Positions 33,419-42,300 of a DNA stretch of 43,397 nt are shown in pieces. The DNA comes from Brevundimonas denitrificans (GTDB lineage Bacteria > Pseudomonadota > Alphaproteobacteria > Caulobacterales > Caulobacteraceae), in the NCBI RefSeq assembly GCF_030160755.1, contig NZ_BSOY01000015.1:1-43397 (forward strand), read 5' to 3'. The position numbers and the translations under genes were made by a program. How positions within the stretch are numbered: position 1 is the stretch's first letter; each line of letters opens with the position of its first letter. The notes under the pieces are model-generated. The model saw nothing but the letters and a program-made list of their open reading frames with translations. It had not been told where the DNA came from and did no database searches.

Positions 33419-33784
33419 CTAGTCGTCGTCCCCGAAGACGTCGTCATGCGACACCGTCCGCCGGCGCCTGATCCTCGGGTAGTCAGGCGTCGTTCCCGAG
33501 ACGAAACTCAGGGCGTCCCAGGACACGCGCCAGATCCGGAAAAGGCCGAGGGCGGACAGGACGCCGCCGATCATCAGGCCGACGACATAGAAGCCGAGGA
33601 AGAGCGAATCCAGGGGAGACAGCCGCCGATACCCGCGCCGCTCAGCCAGCCACCAGTCGGGAACCTCGGGCTTGACCTCGCCGTAGAGCCAGGCCACGCC
33701 CGCGCTCCAGACGACGAACAGGGCGAGCCAGCAGAGCGATGCGCCGACGGCGCGCCATATCCACGGTTTGGGCCAGCCGTTCAT
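33419..33784 (-). CDS. Small two-helix membrane protein
   Basis: This 121-aa protein has two hydrophobic segments (about 12-34, 'AVGASLCWLALFVVWSAGVAWL', and 60-84, 'LFLGFYVVGLMIGGVLSALGLF'), a polar loop with 'WWLAERRGYRRLSP' between them, and an acidic/basic tail ending DDVFGDDD. I recognise no family. It lies between the dehydrogenase and cckA on the same strand, 53 bases after the dehydrogenase's end and about 100 bases before cckA; no functional link can be read. GC at third positions supports coding. Confidence 0.65.
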   Translation of the reverse strand: MNGWPKPWIWRAVGASLCWLALFVVWSAGVAWLYGEVKPEVPDWWLAERRGYRRLSPLDSLFLGFYVVGLMIGGVLSALGLFRIWRVSWDALSFVSGTTPDYPRIRRRRTVSHDDVFGDDD

Positions 33785-33837
33785 CCCGCCAGCCTAGCCG
33801 ATGGCGTCGCGAAGGCGAACGGATGGATTCCCGCGTG

Positions 33838-34929
33838 TCAGGCGGCCTTGCGCTGCTCGGCCTTCAGGTCGCGCGCGGCGTTGATGCGGGCCTCGGCGAT
33901 GGAGTCGGCGATCTGGTGGGTCGGGCGCTTCTCGGCTTCCGAACGCTCCAGCACCTCCGCCAGCGTGTCCATCAGGCGCGACAGCTTGGTCTCGACCCAG
34001 GCCGGGTCATAGGCGCCGCCGGTCTGGCGAGCCGTCAGTTCCGAGGCGACGTTGATGATGCCGCCGCCGTTGACGACATAGTCGGGGGCGTAGAGCACGC
34101 CGCGCTCGAACAGGATCTGGCCGATGTCCGGCGTGGCCAGCTGGTTGTTGGCGGCGCCGACCACGGCCTTGACCGTCAGCCGGTCCAGCGTCTGCGGGTT
34201 CAGCGTCGCCCCGAGGGCGCAGGGGGCGTAGATGTCGGCCTTGACGTCATAGATGGCGTCCGGGGCCACGATTTCCGCGTTGGTGCGGGCGGCGACCTCG
34301 GCCAGCAGGGCCGTGTTGACGTCCGTCATGATCAGCTTCGCGCCGGCCGCGTACAGCTTGTCCGCCAGATAGCCGCCGACGTGGCCGATGCCCTGCACCG
34401 AGACGGTCAGGCCGGTCAGGTCGTCCTGCTTCCACAGTCGACGGGCGACGGTGAGGGTCGAGCGGAAAACGCCCTCGGCGGTGACGGGGCTGGGATCGCC
34501 CGAGGCCTCGGGACCGTCGTTCAGACCCAGCACATAGGGGGTGACCTTGCGGGCCTCGGCGATGTCGGAGACCGACACGCCGACGTCTTCCGCCGCATAG
34601 TAGATGCCGCCGAGGGTATCGACCGCACGACCGAAGGCGCGGAAAAGCTCGGGGGTCTTCTGGGTGCGGGAGTCGCCGATGATGACCGACTTTCCGCCGC
34701 CCATCTCCAGATCCGCGACGGCGTTCTTGTAGCTCATGCCGCGCGACAGGCGCAGGACGTCCTCAAGAGCTTCGGCGCTGGAGGCGTAGTTCCACATCCG
34801 GGTGCCGCCGACGGCCGGGCCGCGCGCGGTTGAGTGAACAGCGATAATGGCGCGGAGGCCGGTCTTTTCATCAAAGACCGCGTGCACGCCTTCGTGGTTC
34901 GCGAAGGACGGGGAATCAAACAGCGTCAT
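33838..34929 (-). CDS. Leu/Glu/Phe/Val-type amino-acid dehydrogenase, probably leucine dehydrogenase
   Basis: NAD-dependent oxidative deamination of a branched-chain or aromatic amino acid is expected. The product has 363 aa, the length of leucine/phenylalanine dehydrogenases and shorter than glutamate dehydrogenases. Catalytic Lys residues lie in 'GMSYKNAVADLEMGGGKSVI' (K68 and K80). The dinucleotide loop is 'VQGIGHVGGYLADKL' (179-193), and 'GAANNQLATPDIGQILFERGVLYAPDYVVNGGG' contains the usual C-terminal features. ATG 34929 is listed; the GTG at 34935 has a better-placed GGGAG and may be the true start, adding two residues. A promoter-like pair lies at 34971-34999. The gene is on its own transcript. 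Confidence 0.87.
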   Translation of the reverse strand: MTLFDSPSFANHEGVHAVFDEKTGLRAIIAVHSTARGPAVGGTRMWNYASSAEALEDVLRLSRGMSYKNAVADLEMGGGKSVIIGDSRTQKTPELFRAFGRAVDTLGGIYYAAEDVGVSVSDIAEARKVTPYVLGLNDGPEASGDPSPVTAEGVFRSTLTVARRLWKQDDLTGLTVSVQGIGHVGGYLADKLYAAGAKLIMTDVNTALLAEVAARTNAEIVAPDAIYDVKADIYAPCALGATLNPQTLDRLTVKAVVGAANNQLATPDIGQILFERGVLYAPDYVVNGGGIINVASELTARQTGGAYDPAWVETKLSRLMDTLAEVLERSEAEKRPTHQIADSIAEARINAARDLKAEQRKAA

Positions 34930-34970
34930 GCTCACTTGGGCGTCTCCCGGGGTATTTTTTGTTTGGGCGG

Positions 34971-34999
34971 CTGATACGCCGGGACGCTTAACAGGGCAA
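34971..34999 (-). promoter_or_regulatory. Candidate promoter of the amino-acid dehydrogenase gene
   Basis: On the minus strand TTGCCC (34994-34999) and TATCAG (34971-34976) are 17 bases apart, each four of six to the housekeeping consensus. An A-rich stretch (AAACAAAAAA) follows before the ribosome site. Confidence 0.4.
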
Positions 35000-35036
35000 G
35001 CATGGCGGTTTCGCGACGAGGAATGGCCGGTGGCCA

Positions 35037-36047
35037 CTAGCCGCTTCTTCCCTGTCGAAGCGCCGGCAGCACCGCCCCGGCTCCCGACGGCAGCGGCGCC
35101 GCGGGGTCGCGCAGCCAGGCCTCGACGTCGCGGTACATGACCTCGGCCTGCAGGTCGCGGTTCAGGATGTGCCAGCCGTCGGGATAGAAGCCGGTGCGAA
35201 AACCGGGCCGGTCCCCTGCCCGCTCCAGCGCGCGGCGCATCGGGTCCGGCCGGATGACATTGTCGTTCGCTCCGTACAGCAGCAGGGTCGGGACGCGTAT
35301 GTCGCCAAGGCGGAGTGACGCCGTCTCCATCAGATCGACCAGGCCGTGCAGGGCGTCGAACCGGGTCGAGATGAGGCTGTTCGGGTCGCGATAGTTGCGA
35401 AACAGCTCCATGCGGTTGTCGGAGGCCGGAAGCGCCCGGACCGCCCATTCGGGCGCATCGACGGCGCGGTCGCCCATGGCGCGGGCGGCGATCCACAGGC
35501 CGGCGGAATTCACCGGCCCCTGCGCCGACCAGCCCCAGACGGCCGGGGCCAGAAGGACGACGCGGTCTGCCTCCGGCGGCCGGTTCGAGCCGAAGGCGGC
35601 GACGGCCACCGCCCCGCCCATGCTCTCCCCCGCAACCGCAATGACGGCGCGCGGATGGCGGGCGCGGGCGAGGGCGACGGCGGTGCGCAGATCCCCGGCC
35701 ATGCGCGCCTCTCCGGCCCAGACGCCGCGGCCCGGTGCCTCGCCGAAGCCCCGCTGGTCGATGGCCCAGGTCTCTATGCCCCGCTCGGCCCACCAGGGCC
35801 CCGCCAACCGAAAGGCGGCGCGCGAGTCGTTCATCCCGTGCAGGGTGACGATGACGGCCCAGGGTTCGCCGCTGTCCGGCGCCCAGCGCGCCAGCGGCAG
35901 ACGGGCGCCGTCGTCCATGACGAGCGCCTGCGCTTCCAGAGCCGGTCCGGCGAATCCGGGGGGCGGGACCATCGGCGGCTGGATGGCCGGCGTGGCGCAG
36001 GCGGCCAGTGCAAGCAGGGCGAGGAGGAGGCCGAGGGCGCGGATCAT
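35037..36047 (-). CDS. Alpha/beta-hydrolase lipoprotein
   Basis: The product has 336 aa. A lipobox signal 'LLALAAC' (C17) anchors it to a membrane facing the periplasm. The hydrolase fold shows 'VTLHGMNDS' (oxyanion region, 68-75), the nucleophile elbow 'GESMGG' with S142, 'LLLYGANDNVI' with the likely Asp, and the final His in 'DGWHIL'. It resembles monoacylglycerol-lipase/lysophospholipase-like enzymes (Hydrolase_4), so a lipid ester substrate is likely. ATG 36047 overlaps the stop of the upstream glycosylase gene (ATGA), so it is translationally coupled to it. The frame is open to 36308 but that part is a shadow. Confidence 0.87.
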   Translation of the reverse strand: MIRALGLLLALLALAACATPAIQPPMVPPPGFAGPALEAQALVMDDGARLPLARWAPDSGEPWAVIVTLHGMNDSRAAFRLAGPWWAERGIETWAIDQRGFGEAPGRGVWAGEARMAGDLRTAVALARARHPRAVIAVAGESMGGAVAVAAFGSNRPPEADRVVLLAPAVWGWSAQGPVNSAGLWIAARAMGDRAVDAPEWAVRALPASDNRMELFRNYRDPNSLISTRFDALHGLVDLMETASLRLGDIRVPTLLLYGANDNVIRPDPMRRALERAGDRPGFRTGFYPDGWHILNRDLQAEVMYRDVEAWLRDPAAPLPSGAGAVLPALRQGRSG

Positions 36048-36652
36048 GGCGTCAGGATGCCACGCACCCGCTCGCGCAGGTAGGGCAGGACCTCTTGCTC
36101 GAACCAGGGGTTCTTTCTCAGCCAGGCGGTATTGCGCCACGACGGATGCGGCAGGGGCAGGATCGAGGGGGCGCAGTCGCGCCAGGCCCGCACGGTTTCG
36201 GTCATGTTCGCCTTCGCCCGCTCGCCCAGGGCCCAGACCTGGGCGTAGCCGCCGACCAGCAGGGTCAGTTCGACCTCGGGCAGGCCCGCCAGCAGTTGCG
36301 GCCGCCACAGTTCCGCGCAGCGCCGCGGCGGCGGATAGTCCCCGCCCTTCGGCGCTGTGCCGGGATAGCAGAAGGCCTGGGCCGCCACGCCGATGCGCCG
36401 GTCGGCGTAGAAGGTCTCACAGTCCACGCCCAGCCAGTCGCGCAGGCGGTCGCCTGAGGGATCGGTGAACGGCAGGCCGCTCTCATGCACGCGCCGGCCC
36501 GGGGCCTGGCCGCAGATCAGCAGCCGGGTCTCCGGAAAGACGCGGACCACCGGGCGCGGCGTATGCGGAAGCTGGCCTAGACAGGCCCGGCAGGCGCGGA
36601 TGTCGTCCAGAACGGCCTGAAGGCCCTCCGCCGGATCAGGCGAAGTCGTCAT
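36044..36652 (-). CDS. Uracil-DNA glycosylase family protein, Fe-S type
   Basis: The product has 202 aa. The active-site strings are 'LLICGQAPGRRVHESGLPFTDPSGDRLRDWL' (44-74; GEAPG-like motif and the D-P-S-G helix) and 'LPLPHPSWRN' (about 166-175; HPS motif). Cysteines C21, C24, C95 and C112 have the C-x2-C-x70-C-x16-C spacing of Fe-S family 4/5 uracil-DNA glycosylases, so it probably removes uracil or related lesions from DNA. It overlaps the DUF3253 gene upstream by 17 bases and the hydrolase gene downstream by four. The motif differs enough from canonical UdgA that the exact substrate is open. Confidence 0.8.
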   Translation of the reverse strand: MTTSPDPAEGLQAVLDDIRACRACLGQLPHTPRPVVRVFPETRLLICGQAPGRRVHESGLPFTDPSGDRLRDWLGVDCETFYADRRIGVAAQAFCYPGTAPKGGDYPPPRRCAELWRPQLLAGLPEVELTLLVGGYAQVWALGERAKANMTETVRAWRDCAPSILPLPHPSWRNTAWLRKNPWFEQEVLPYLRERVRGILTP

Positions 36653-36956
36653 CGTCCTCGACGACGGGCGGCAGGGCGGCGAGCGCCGCGGCGGTCTCGG
36701 CCTCGGTCGGCAGGCGCAGGCGGATGACGCCCTTGAAGGCGTTGGGATCGATCGCCTTGCCCTTCTTGGTGATCGTCAGCTTGCCCTGACGCATCAGGGC
36801 GAGAGCGCAGTGCCGCACCTTGGGCAACATCCGCTGCCATTGTTCGGGCTGCAGCTCCTTGGCCACATCGGCCGGTTCAATGCTCTTGCCGCCGACGCCC
36901 TTGGGGTCGGCCTTCGCCAGTTTTTCGAAGATGGCGGTTTCGATGGGGTCGCTCAT
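36636..36956 (-). CDS. DUF3253 protein, 106 aa
   Basis: This is a small predicted winged-helix-like protein. It matches DUF3253: 'IETAIFEKLAKAD' at the N-terminus, 'IEPADVAKEL', 'QWQRMLPKVRHCALALMRQG' and 'TKKGKAIDPNAFKGVIRLRLP'. The C-terminus is a short acidic tail (EDDDDFA). ATG 36956 (MSDPIE) is preferred to the in-frame ATG 36974. It is the first of three overlapping genes (DUF3253, glycosylase, hydrolase). A regulatory or DNA-associated role is possible but unproven. A 50-base divergent gap separates it from the thioesterase gene. Confidence 0.8.
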   Translation of the reverse strand: MSDPIETAIFEKLAKADPKGVGGKSIEPADVAKELQPEQWQRMLPKVRHCALALMRQGKLTITKKGKAIDPNAFKGVIRLRLPTEAETAAALAALPPVVEDDDDFA

Positions 36957-37006
36957 CGCGCCTATATGCTGCATTGCGAGAGCGATAGTAAGGCGGAGCG
37001 CGAACG

Positions 37007-37441
37007 ATGGTTCAGAAGGTCACGGTGACGGAGGGCGAGTTCGCCGGCTGGCAGATGTACGATCTGCACGGCACCTTCGATCAGGTGGTGGGCCCGTTCT
37101 ACTTCAGGCCGGACCCCGACGGAGGCATGCGCTGCGCCTTCCGCGCCGAACCCAAGCATATGAACGCGGGCCACCGGATGCACGGCGGCTGCCTGATGAC
37201 CTTCGCCGACATCGCCCTGTTCCAGACCGCCTATCAGGAGATGGAAGGGGCTTCCGGGGTGACGGTGTCGCTGGATTCCACCTTCATCGACGGCGCCTAT
37301 GTCGGCGAACTCGTCGAGGCGACGGGCGAGGTGGTCCGCGCCGGAAAGAGCCTGATCTTCGTTCGCGGCCAGATCCACGCGGGCGAGCGGGTGCTGATGA
37401 CCTTCTCGGGCGTGATCCGGAAATTCCAGCCGCGCGACTGA
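37007..37441 (+). CDS. PaaI-type hotdog thioesterase
   Basis: This is a single hotdog domain of 144 aa. The signature 'HMNAGHRMHGGCLMTFADIAL' (about 51-71) is the PaaI/4HBT-type active-site turn and central helix, where N/H/G and the Asp are expected to act on acyl-CoA thioesters. 'SLDSTFIDGAYVGELVEATG' and 'KSLIFVRGQI' form the following strands. The natural acyl-CoA is unknown. ATG 37007 with AAGGCGGAG upstream. It is divergent from the DUF3253 gene and converges on the TetR gene, with 24 bases between the two ends and no terminator seen. Confidence 0.85.
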   Translation: MVQKVTVTEGEFAGWQMYDLHGTFDQVVGPFYFRPDPDGGMRCAFRAEPKHMNAGHRMHGGCLMTFADIALFQTAYQEMEGASGVTVSLDSTFIDGAYVGELVEATGEVVRAGKSLIFVRGQIHAGERVLMTFSGVIRKFQPRD

Positions 37442-37465
37442 GCGTCGATAACCGCGCTACCGGTG

Positions 37466-38080
37466 TCAGTTGTCGATAATGTTCTGAAGGATCAAGGCCA
37501 TCCGGTCGGCCAGCCGTTCGCATTCGGCCGGAGTCAGGCCGAAACCGGCGGTGATCTCGCGGCTCACCGCCATGCCCATGATGGTCGCGGCGGCGAGGCG
37601 GGCCCGCACCGCCCCGTCCTCTCCACCGATCCAGGCCGCGAAGGGATCGAAGAAGCTCTCGCTGCCGGTTCGCTGAACCAGTTCCATAGCCTTGGCCGAG
37701 CCGATGGAGCGAAGCATGATCAGCAGCTTCTTGAGCTTGCCCTCGCCGCCGCCCTCGAATATGACGTCGCGGGCGACCCGTCGGCCGAAATCGGCCCGTT
37801 CGCCATCCATCAGGTCCCGGCCGTTCGCGCAGCTGTCGAGGACCGTCAGGAACAGCTCCTCCTTTGAGCCGAAATAGCGGGACACCAGGGCGGCGTCGAC
37901 GCCGACGTCCCCGGCGATGTCGCGCATGCCGACGTCGTCATAGCTTTCCCGCGCGAATCGCTCGCGGGCGGCGGCCAGGATGGCGGCGCGGGTCGCCTCG
38001 GCATTCCGGGGCCGGGGCGCGACGTGGCAAAACAATTCGTGATCTCCGCAATAGCCCCAATATGCATATGGCTTTGTCAT
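37466..38080 (-). CDS. TetR-family regulator divergent from the RND operon
   Basis: This 204-aa TetR protein has the HTH in 'AILAAARERFARESYDDVGMRDIAGDVGVDAALVSRYFGSKEELF' (about 32-77). A ligand domain follows, with the end 'ITAGFGLTPAECERLADRMALI' typical of TetR_C proteins such as those annotated DUF1956/TetR_C_33. The gene lies about 100 bases from the divergent RND adaptor gene, so it is the likely repressor of that operon and of itself. The first 30 residues (MTKPYAYWGYCGDHELFCHV) are unusually rich in Tyr/Cys/His and AT-rich DNA, including an ATATGCATAT palindrome at 38060-38069. A later start (TTG near 38034) is possible, in which case the palindrome would be a control site. Confidence 0.82.
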   Translation of the reverse strand: MTKPYAYWGYCGDHELFCHVAPRPRNAEATRAAILAAARERFARESYDDVGMRDIAGDVGVDAALVSRYFGSKEELFLTVLDSCANGRDLMDGERADFGRRVARDVIFEGGGEGKLKKLLIMLRSIGSAKAMELVQRTGSESFFDPFAAWIGGEDGAVRARLAAATIMGMAVSREITAGFGLTPAECERLADRMALILQNIIDN

Positions 38081-38085
38081 CACCC

Positions 38086-38131
38086 GTTGACAAGCGAAAG
38101 CACGATCACCATTAAGTCACCGGGCGTTGAC
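38086..38131 (+). promoter_or_regulatory. Candidate RND operon promoter with repeated GTTGAC
   Basis: A perfect TTGACA (38087-38092) is followed after 17 bases by CATTAA (38110-38115), pointing toward the adaptor gene at 38184. GTTGAC occurs at 38086-38091 and again at 38126-38131, each preceded by TCACC (TCACCCGTTGAC and TCACCGGGCGTTGAC). The repeats could be half-sites for the adjacent TetR protein; that is inference. Confidence 0.4.
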
Positions 38132-38183
38132 TACCGGCTTCCTCCCCGTTCGCCGCGGTCGACATGACAGGGATTGATCATTC

Positions 38184-39383
38184 ATGCGCACCGCCAAAAT
38201 CTTGGCCGCGTCCGTCCTGATGACGGCCGCGCTCTATGGCTGCTCCGGGCCGAGCGAGGCCCAGGCTCCGCCCGCGCCTTCGGTGACCGTGGCGGTCCCG
38301 TTGGTCCAGGCTGTGCAGGACTGGGACGAATTCACCGGCCGGTTCGAGGCGACCCAGTCGGTCGAGGTGCGGGCGCGTGTCGGCGGCTATGTCTCGGGCG
38401 TGCATTTCCGCGACGGCGACTATGTGCGCCGCGGCCAGCTGCTGTTCTCGCTCGATCCGCGCCCGGCCCAGGCGGCCCTGGCCTCGGCCCGGGCCCAATT
38501 GTCGCAGGCCCAGGCGCAACTGGCGCTGGCGCAGAGCGAACTGACGCGGTCCGAGACCCTGCTGGCCTCCCAGGCCGTGTCCCAGGCTGAGGTCGACACC
38601 CGGCGCGGCGCCCTGCAGACAGCCCAGGCGGCCATCGCCGCCGCCAACGCCAACGTCCGCGCCCGCCAGCTGGACCTCGAATTCACCCGCGTCACCGCCC
38701 CCATCTCGGGCCGCGTTTCGGATCGCCGCGTCGACGCCGGCAACCTCGTCGCCGGCGGATCGTCGGCGGCGGACGTCCTGACGACCGTCGTCTCCAGCGC
38801 GCCGATCCATTTCGTCTTCGACGGCTCCGAAGCCGTGCTGCTGAAATACCAGCGGCAGGTCCGTCGCGGGGCCGCCCCGATCCAGGTGCGGCTGCAGGAT
38901 GAGACGGGCTTCACCCGGTCAGGCACGCTCGATTTCACCGACAACACCGTCGACACCGCCTCGGGCGTGATCCGGCTGCGGGCCGTGATTCCGAACCCGG
39001 ACGGTTTCCTCAAGCCCGGCATGTTCGGCCAGGCCCGGCTCGCCGGGGCCGGAACCTATGACGCCATGCTGGTGCCCGACGCGGCGGTGGCGACGGATCA
39101 GGCCCGACGGATCGTCTATGTCGTGGCCGCCGACGGCTCCGTTTCGCCCCGCCCGGTCCAGCTCGGCCCGGTGGTCGACGGGCTGCGCATCATCCGCTCA
39201 GGCCTCCAGCGCACAGACAGGGTCATCATCGCCGGGGTTCAGCGCATCCAGCAGCCCGGCATGAAGGTCCAGGCCCGCAACGGCCAGATCCGTCCGGTCG
39301 CCCGCGAAGCCCAGGTCCCGGTGACCCAGGCCGCGCCCGCTTCCAGCGCCACCTTCGCCAACAGCCTGTCCTCGGGCGACTGA
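38184..39383 (+). CDS. RND efflux periplasmic adaptor (AcrA/MexA-like lipoprotein)
   Basis: This 399-aa membrane-fusion protein carries a lipoprotein signal ending 'ALYGC' (C20). It has split lipoyl halves ('VEVRARVGGYVSGVHFRDGDYV' and 'TRVTAPISGRVSDRRVDAGN') flanking an Ala/Gln-rich helical hairpin (about 95-155), a beta-barrel ('SAPIHFVFDGSEAVLLKYQ') and a membrane-proximal domain. The protein bridges the inner-membrane pump and the outer-membrane channel. ATG 38184 is the first in-frame codon after the promoter region. It is the first gene of the operon, five bases from the pump gene. Confidence 0.92.
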   Translation: MRTAKILAASVLMTAALYGCSGPSEAQAPPAPSVTVAVPLVQAVQDWDEFTGRFEATQSVEVRARVGGYVSGVHFRDGDYVRRGQLLFSLDPRPAQAALASARAQLSQAQAQLALAQSELTRSETLLASQAVSQAEVDTRRGALQTAQAAIAAANANVRARQLDLEFTRVTAPISGRVSDRRVDAGNLVAGGSSAADVLTTVVSSAPIHFVFDGSEAVLLKYQRQVRRGAAPIQVRLQDETGFTRSGTLDFTDNTVDTASGVIRLRAVIPNPDGFLKPGMFGQARLAGAGTYDAMLVPDAAVATDQARRIVYVVAADGSVSPRPVQLGPVVDGLRIIRSGLQRTDRVIIAGVQRIQQPGMKVQARNGQIRPVAREAQVPVTQAAPASSATFANSLSSGD

Positions 39384-39387
39384 GCCC

Positions 39388-42300
39388 ATGAACATCTCAC
39401 GCTTCTTCATCGACCGGCCGATCTTCGCGGCCGTGATCTCGGTGTTCATCACCCTGCTGGGCGTCTTCGCCTATCCCCTGCTGCCGCTGTCGCAGTACCC
39501 GGAGATCGCGCCGCCCACGATCGCCGTCACCGCCGTCTATCCGGGCGCCTCGGCCGAGACCATGGCCGAGACCGTGGCCGCGCCGATCGAGCAGGAGGTC
39601 AACGGCGTCGAGCGGATGCTCTACATCTCGTCCTCCTCGACCTCGGACGGGGTGGCGACCGTCACCGTCACCTTCGAGCCGGGCACGGACCTGGACGCCG
39701 CCCAGGTGCTGGTCCAGAACCGCGTCTCCCTGGCCGAGCCGCGCCTGCCCGAGCCGGTGCGCCAGATCGGCGTGACGGTGAACAAGCAGCAGCAGGATTT
39801 CCTGCTGATCATCGGCCTGACCTCGCCCGACCGCAGCCTGGCCAATGACTATATCGGCAACTACGCCAACTCGGTGATCCGGGACCGGATGCTGCGCCTC
39901 GACGGCGTCGGCGCGGTGCAGGTGTTCGGCGGCGGCAACTATTCGATGCGGGTCTGGATCGACCCGAACAAGGCCGCCGCCCGCAATCTGACGGCCCAGG
40001 AAATCGTCGGCGCCCTGCGCGGCCAGAATACGTCCGCGGCCGCCGGCGCCATCGGCCAGCCGCCCTTCCCCACCAACGCTGCGGCCTTCCAGCTGCCGGT
40101 TCAGGTGCAGTCCCGCCTCAGCGATCCCGAGCAGTTCGGCCAGATCGTCATCAAGACCGACGCCGAGGGCCGCGTCACCCGCGTCAGCGACGTGGCGCGC
40201 GTCGAACTGGGTTCGCAGGACTACGGCATCCGCGGCTATTTCGACGGCCAGCCGGGGGTCGCCCTGGCGATCCAGCAACAGCCCGGCGCCAACGCCCTGG
40301 AGACCGCCGAACGGGTCCAGGCCGAGATCGCCGCCGTGCGCGCCGGTCTGCCCCAGGGCATGGCCATCTCCGTGCCCTACAACCCGACCGAATTCGTCGC
40401 CGAGTCCGTCGAGGCGGTGCAGCATACGGTGTTCGAGGCGATGATCCTCGTCGTCCTGGTGGTCATCGTCTTCCTGCAGACCTGGCGGGCGGCCATCATT
40501 CCGATCGTGGCCATTCCGGTTTCGCTCGTCGGCACCTTCGCCGTGCTGCTGGCGCTCGGCTATTCGATCAACTCGCTGTCGCTGTTCGGTCTGGTGCTGG
40601 CCATCGGCATCGTCGTCGATGACGCCATCGTCGTGGTCGAGAACGTCGAACGCTACATCCGCATGGGGCTGTCGCCCCGCGAAGCCGCGTACCGGTCGAT
40701 GAAGGAAGTCTCCGGCGCCCTGATCGCCATCGGTCTGGTGCTGGTGGCGGTGTTCGTACCGACCGCCTTCGTGCCCGGCATCCCCGGCATCTTCTACCAG
40801 CAGTTCGCGGTGACGATCGCCTCGGCCTCGGTGATCTCCCTGCTGGTCTCCCTGACCCTCTCGCCGGCCATGGCGGCGGTGCTGCTGAAGCCGCACGACC
40901 TGACCCACGAGCCGACGCGCAGGCCGGGCCTGCTGGGCAGCGTGGTCTACTATGGCGGCTGGGCCGGACGGCGGTTCAACGAGGGTTTCGACTGGCTTTC
41001 GGACAAATACGGCCGCCTGACCGCGCGGCTGGTGCGGACCGTGGGCGTGGTGCTGGCTATCTACATCGGCCTGCTGGCCCTGACAGCCTGGCGCGTGGTC
41101 GACACCCCGACGGGCTTCATCCCGGAGCAGGACCAGGGCTATCTCATCGGCGTCATCCAGCTGCCCGCGGGCGCCTCGCTGGAACGCACCGAGGCCGTGA
41201 TGAGCCGCGCCTCGGAGATCATCAAGAACACCGAGGGGGTCGACGGCACCGTCGCCTTCGCCGGCCTGGATGGATCCAGCTTCTCGTTCGGCTCCAACGC
41301 CGCGACCATCTTCGTGCGGCTGGACGAGTTCGATCATCGCACCGCCGAACAGTCCGCCGTCGCCCTGGCCGGAGCCATCACCGGCGCCACCTTCGGCATC
41401 GAGGACGCCAACATCTTCGTCATCGCCCCGCCGGCGGTGCAGGGACTCGGCAATGGCAACGGCTTCAAGATGATGGTGCAGGACCGCTCCGGCGCCGGCT
41501 ACCGGGCCCTCGAAGGCGCCACCTTCGCCATGATGGGCGCCGCGGCCCAGTCGCCGGATCAGGTGCAGCAGGTGTTCTCGACCTACAACACCGGCTCGCC
41601 CCGCATCTCGGCCGACATCGACCGCGACCGGGCCCTTATGATGGGGGTCCAGCCGGCCGATGTGTTCAGCACGCTCGGCATCTATCTGGGCTCGGCCTAC
41701 ATCAACGATTTCAACTTCCTGGGCCGCACCTTCCGGGTCACGGCCCAGGCCGAGCCGGCCTATCGCGATGACGTCGCCGACATCGCCAATCTGAAGACCC
41801 GCTCGGCCTCCGGCGCCATGGTGCCGATCGGTTCGGTGGCGACGCTGAGGGACGATTCCGGCCCGGCGCGCGTGGTGCGCTACAACCTGTTCCCGGCCTC
41901 GGAGCTTCAGGGTCAGGCCGCGCCCGGCGTCTCGTCGGGACAGGCGCTGGACGCCATGGAAGGTCTGGCCGCCAACGCCCTGCCGGCCGGCTTCTCCTAC
42001 GAATGGACCGAGCTGGCGCTGCAGGAGCGGTCGTCCTCGGGCGGAACCACCCTGGTCTTCCTGATGGCGGTCGTCTTCGTCTTCCTGGTGCTGGCGGCCC
42101 AGTACGAGGCCTTCACCCTGCCGCTGGCGGTGGTGCTGATCGTGCCGATGTGCGTGCTGGCGGCAATGCTCGGGATCGGGCTCCGCGGTCTGGACAACAA
42201 CATCCTGGTCCAGATCGGACTGGTGGTGCTGATCGCGCTGGCGGCGAAGAACGCCATCCTGATCGTCGAGTTCGCCAAACAGGCCGAGGACGAGGGCATG

